Shown piece after piece: positions 61,625 through 64,000 of a stretch of DNA of 64,000 bases (positions are counted from its first letter, which is position 1; the number at the start of each line of letters is the position of its first letter). The stretch lies in contig VGVZ01000002.1 of the NCBI GenBank assembly GCA_016873805.1, forward strand, positions 62,001 through 126,000, read 5' to 3'. Position numbers and translations under genes: made by a program. The notes beneath the pieces were generated by a model. That model saw only the letters and a program-made list of their open reading frames with translations. It was not told the origin of the DNA and did not search any database. The DNA comes from Ignavibacteria bacterium (GTDB taxonomy: Bacteria > Bacteroidota > Ignavibacteria > UBA10030).

Positions 61625-62281
61625 CTATTCCTTCAGAGATACAATCCCGTTGGCCCACGCAAATCGAACGATCTCATAGGTGCTGTGCAAATTGAGCTTC
61701 TTCATCAGTCTCTCGCGGTGCGTCGTCACCGTCCGGACGCTGACAAAGAGCTTCTCCGCAATCTCCTTGTTTCTGTACCCTTCCGCTATCAACTTCAAGA
61801 CCTCCAGTTCCCGCTTTGACAGCATCTCTTGTCGACTCTCCGGCTTCTCGGACCCTCCCAGCGCGCGGCGTTTGATCATAACGCTCGATATGACCGGACT
61901 GAAGTAGGCATATCCCTGATGTACCGTCTCGATGGCCATCAGCAATTCTTTCGCCGAGGTGCTCTTCAAGAGATAGCCGTCTCCACCGGCATTCATCACC
62001 TGCATCACAGAGGCCGGGTCATTCTGTAGCGTCAAGACAAGGACTTGCGTCCGACGCGATTTCTGCTTGATCTCAGCTATCGCATCAATGGCGCAGGCCC
62101 CTGTCATGCAGATCTCCATCACGATCACATCCGGTCTGAACCGCTTCGCCTTCCGAATCGCCTCTTCTCCGCAGGCAACTTCGCCGATGACGGAAATATG
62201 CGGCTGTCTTTCGAGAAACGCTCGCACCCCTTCACGCGCGATATCCTGATCGTCTGCGATCAGCACTTTGATTGGGTCCAT
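61625..62281 (-). CDS. NarL/FixJ-type response regulator with Glu in place of the phospho-acceptor Asp
   Basis: A 218-residue protein with receiver and LuxR-type HTH domains. The acidic pair D10-D11 (IADDQD), T84 and K106 (LLKS) are present, but the phosphorylation site is Glu56 in VIVMEICMTG, encoded by GAG. The HTH reads LSKRELEVLKLIAEGYRNKEIAEKLFVSVRTVTTHRERLMKKL. Glu at this position often mimics phosphorylation, so it may be locked on or act without a kinase. AAGGGGAG precedes the ATG at 62281. A membrane protein is encoded 102 nt upstream on the same strand. Confidence 0.93.
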   Translation of the reverse strand: MDPIKVLIADDQDIAREGVRAFLERQPHISVIGEVACGEEAIRKAKRFRPDVIVMEICMTGACAIDAIAEIKQKSRRTQVLVLTLQNDPASVMQVMNAGGDGYLLKSTSAKELLMAIETVHQGYAYFSPVISSVMIKRRALGGSEKPESRQEMLSKRELEVLKLIAEGYRNKEIAEKLFVSVRTVTTHRERLMKKLNLHSTYEIVRFAWANGIVSLKE

Positions 62282-62383
62282 TTCACTCCCCTTCGTTGAT
62301 CGACGCCAGAGACAATTGCATCCCTCCGTTCTTTCGCCCGCCCATCCCCCCAAGGAGGTGATGCGTGAAGTCATCTGTGTTTC

Positions 62384-63043
62384 TTATGTCTCAAGTCTGC
62401 TTGGCCGTGACTGTAGAAAAGCCATCGATAGAAGCCCGGAGAAGATGATGTTGAGCAATGATTGGAATGGTACCCATGCAGGCAGAATCATGATGCTCAG
62501 CACCTCCTTGAGGAGGAATCCGATAGTCGTGAGAACGAAATCACCGGAAAAATAGACCAGCACTCCGGCGGCCACCCATATGGCCGGGCTTGTTGTCGCG
62601 TTGAGGCGAGTATCGCGCAGCGCTCTGAATATGACGATGCTCGAGCCGATACTGAGAAACAGTGACGCAATGATTCGCAGAAGCACACCCAACATCCGGA
62701 TGTCAGAAGAAATCCATGTACCCCCCAACGCAACGAGCCAAAGGAGAACGATCGAAGCAACAATCGCCCTTCGCACGGACCGCAATGATACCCAGCGGTG
62801 CAGAACGATCATGAGAAAGCCGTACTGCAGCGGCGACCAGGCCAGCATGATCGTATCGATGCTCGCATGATAGATTTTGAGAAGGGTGATGAGGAAATTT
62901 ACCGTGGCCGTCAGAAGGACGTAGAGCAATAGAATTTGAAGATCGATCCCAAGATGGCGACGACGATAGATCCCCGCCAGACCCGGCAGGAGGTATGCCG
63001 CAGTCGAGATTGCCCACAGGACTAAGGAATTGCCGGTCGTCAT
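62384..63043 (-). CDS. Hypothetical seven-helix membrane protein
   Basis: About 219 residues with roughly seven hydrophobic helices (LVLWAISTAAYLLPGLAGIY, ILLLYVLLTATVNFLITLL, LQYGFLMIVLH, IVASIVLLWLVALGGTW, LLRIIASLFLSIGSSIVIF, AIWVAAGVLVYFSGDFVLTTI, LLNIIFSGLLSMAFL). I do not recognise the family; the size and helix count are those of 7TM sensory modules, but no signalling domain is attached. It shares a strand and probably a transcript with the Glu-type response regulator. The ATG at 63043 is the likely start, with a weak ribosome site. Confidence 0.7.
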   Translation of the reverse strand: MTTGNSLVLWAISTAAYLLPGLAGIYRRRHLGIDLQILLLYVLLTATVNFLITLLKIYHASIDTIMLAWSPLQYGFLMIVLHRWVSLRSVRRAIVASIVLLWLVALGGTWISSDIRMLGVLLRIIASLFLSIGSSIVIFRALRDTRLNATTSPAIWVAAGVLVYFSGDFVLTTIGFLLKEVLSIMILPAWVPFQSLLNIIFSGLLSMAFLQSRPSRLET

Positions 63044-63500
63044 GCCCGTTGACCATCCATCAACAATCGGGCGCAGACAAACACTGCCCATCTACGATTG
63101 GGGGAGAACTTCTCGCCGGATAGGTCGTGTGTGTCACGCAGGGTGCTTTATCCATAATCTATTCAAGAATAACCTTGTGCAGATCAACCGGTTATCTGGA
63201 GTAACCTGCCGATATATGAGAGGAGTTCTCAAAAGAATTTCCGAAAACACGGCGTTGGATCCAGCGCGTTGCGTCGTAGATCTGCAGCAAACGGGAGGAT
63301 GCGTGCGGAAGTCACGCTTGATTCACATCAGGGGAGGTTCCTCAGGAACTCGGGAGGCGGACTTGAGGAGTTATTGCATGAAGAACTGTTAAAAGAATAC
63401 GATGAAATTATACTCAAGCTGCGAACGAAAAGCAAGTGGAATCTGTAGCTACCGGAGGAAGGAACCGAAAGCCCCGAAATTTGTCATTTTTCTGCAATTC
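63044..63500. other. Intergenic region before lon, no gene seen
   Basis: About 460 nt between the divergent membrane-protein gene and the lon promoter. The plus-strand frame 63030-63392 has no family similarity or ribosome site. Confidence 0.5.
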
Positions 63501-63529
63501 TTGACAATCCTGGCTTTTGTCGGTATATT
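63501..63529 (+). promoter_or_regulatory. lon promoter
   Basis: TTGACA (63501-63506), 17-nt spacer, TATATT (63524-63529), about 92 nt before the lon start. The match to sigma-70 is near perfect, and I see no CIRCE-like inverted repeat. Confidence 0.8.
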
Positions 63530-63546
63530 CAGCGTGCCATTTGGGT

Positions 63547-63577
63547 GGGGGCATCGGAACGTCTTCGATGCTCCCCC
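63547..63577 (+). promoter_or_regulatory. Hairpin in the lon leader
   Basis: GGGGGCATCG can pair with CGATGCTCCCCC (2-nt bulge), followed by four T. It begins about 11 nt after the expected transcription start. It resembles a terminator or thermosensing leader. Confidence 0.55.
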
Positions 63578-63621
63578 TTTTCATCTTAGGCGCTCCCCTT
63601 TACAGAAGCCGAGGTTTGACG

Positions 63622-64000
63622 ATGGGAGAAATTCCCATACGGACCAGCGAACAGGAGATCGAGACCCTCGAGAGCATCCCGGCGGTCCTCCCTGTTCTCC
63701 CCCTGAGAGATGTCGTGCTCTTCCCGTACATGATTTTCCCTGTCCTTGTGGGGCGGGAAAGCTCTTTGCGAGCGGCAAACGAAGCCGTCGAGCGTGGCAA
63801 GAACATTTTTCTCGTCGCCCAGAAGAATCCCGCCCTAGACGAACCTACCCAGGATGATGTGTTTCGGGATGGAACCGTCGCAAAGATCATCCAGATGCTG
63901 AAGCTCCCCAACGGACTCATGAAGATTCTTGTCGATGGATTGGTTCAGGCGACGGTGAAGGATTTCGTCCCCAATCCTCACTTCATGGAAGCGGAGATTG
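63622..64000 (+). CDS. lon: ATP-dependent protease Lon, N-terminal part
   Basis: Open to the right edge of the window; 126 codons are present. It opens MGEIPIRTSEQEIETLESIP and continues PAVLPVLPLRDVVLFPYMIF and PVLVGRESSLRAANEA, the LAN (Lon substrate-binding) domain, then VFRDGTVAKIIQMLKLPNG. Lon degrades misfolded and regulatory proteins in the cytoplasm. GAGG lies 7 nt before the ATG. It is monocistronic at its 5' end with its own promoter and a leader hairpin. It is distinct from the LonH-type protein at 12.9 kb, which lacks this N-terminal domain. Confidence 0.97.
   Translation, partial: MGEIPIRTSEQEIETLESIPAVLPVLPLRDVVLFPYMIFPVLVGRESSLRAANEAVERGKNIFLVAQKNPALDEPTQDDVFRDGTVAKIIQMLKLPNGLMKILVDGLVQATVKDFVPNPHFMEAEI

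Noticed and set aside
62354..62555. A perfect AAGGAGGTGATG start signal for a 65-codon plus-strand frame
   Set aside because: The frame runs into the opposite-strand membrane-protein gene and encodes nothing recognisable; the site is probably coincidental.
1..64000. CRISPR arrays, tRNA and rRNA genes, transposases
   Set aside because: No regularly spaced repeats of CRISPR type, no tRNA-like arm pattern in the gaps, and no transposase or integrase motifs were found by reading.

Overview
The window is about 64 kb of a Gram-negative chromosome. Its gene content points to the Bacteroidota/Chlorobiota/Ignavibacteriota (FCB) side of the tree: an LptE-family lipoprotein, a DUF5916 outer-membrane protein, a SPOR protein, LytS/LytTR signalling, 6-bladed-propeller-like proteins, and a TTTG-N19-TATCTTTG motif before rpsT. 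Several other promoters instead read TTGAYA-N17-TATATT, which is closer to ordinary sigma-70 than to classic Bacteroidetes promoters. This is an inference from gene families; no rRNA is present to confirm it. I saw no tRNA or rRNA gene, CRISPR array, transposase or phage gene.

Layout. 1-2.8 kb: fatty-acid oxidation genes (thiolase end, hot-dog thioesterase, acyl-CoA dehydrogenase). 2.9 kb: rpsT. 3.2-9.9 kb: a tight minus-strand operon miaB - SPOR protein - sigma-54 activator - lptE - GT2 glycosyltransferase - TPR protein. 10.2-16 kb (+): pta, a membrane acyltransferase-like protein, a short asparaginase, a LonH-type protease and a VOC protein. 16.2-25.3 kb: a secreted subtilase, small metabolic genes, a YVTN propeller, typA, pdxJ and a bactofilin-like/beta-barrel fusion. 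25.4-29.4 kb: a DUF5916 protein and an isolated pair of bacterial-microcompartment (BMC) shell genes. 29.5-36 kb: M14 carboxypeptidase, ECF sigma with zinc anti-sigma, phosphoesterase, prolyl oligopeptidase, nitroreductase. 51.7-56.2 kb: overlapping amidohydrolases. 57.3-61.4 kb: an envelope-stress-like block (DUF4097, LiaI/LiaF-like, LytS/LytTR). 61.6-63 kb: a response regulator whose phospho-acceptor Asp is Glu, with a membrane protein. 63.6 kb to the end: start of lon.

The most unusual part is 36.2-51.5 kb, all on the minus strand. The same order appears twice: stand-alone AraC-type HTH regulator -> short Cys-rich secreted peptide(s) -> 6-bladed-propeller-like protein -> thiol-redox protein (membrane thioredoxin-like in one, MauE/DoxX-like in the other) -> RND permease; one copy also has a membrane-fusion protein at its head. 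In both, tandem 13-nt repeats sit directly upstream of a TTGACT -35 box that precedes the peptide gene. The block is bounded on both sides by related hairpin repeats, and a decayed RND fragment lies at its upstream edge. I propose it as a candidate undescribed regulated system for making, oxidising and exporting Cys-rich peptides; the function is inference, the architecture is seen.

Other points of note: an orphan BMC shell pair with a SAP/Rho-N-like tail on one member, a frameshift in the LytS-type kinase, and terminator-like hairpins in the leaders of typA and lon.
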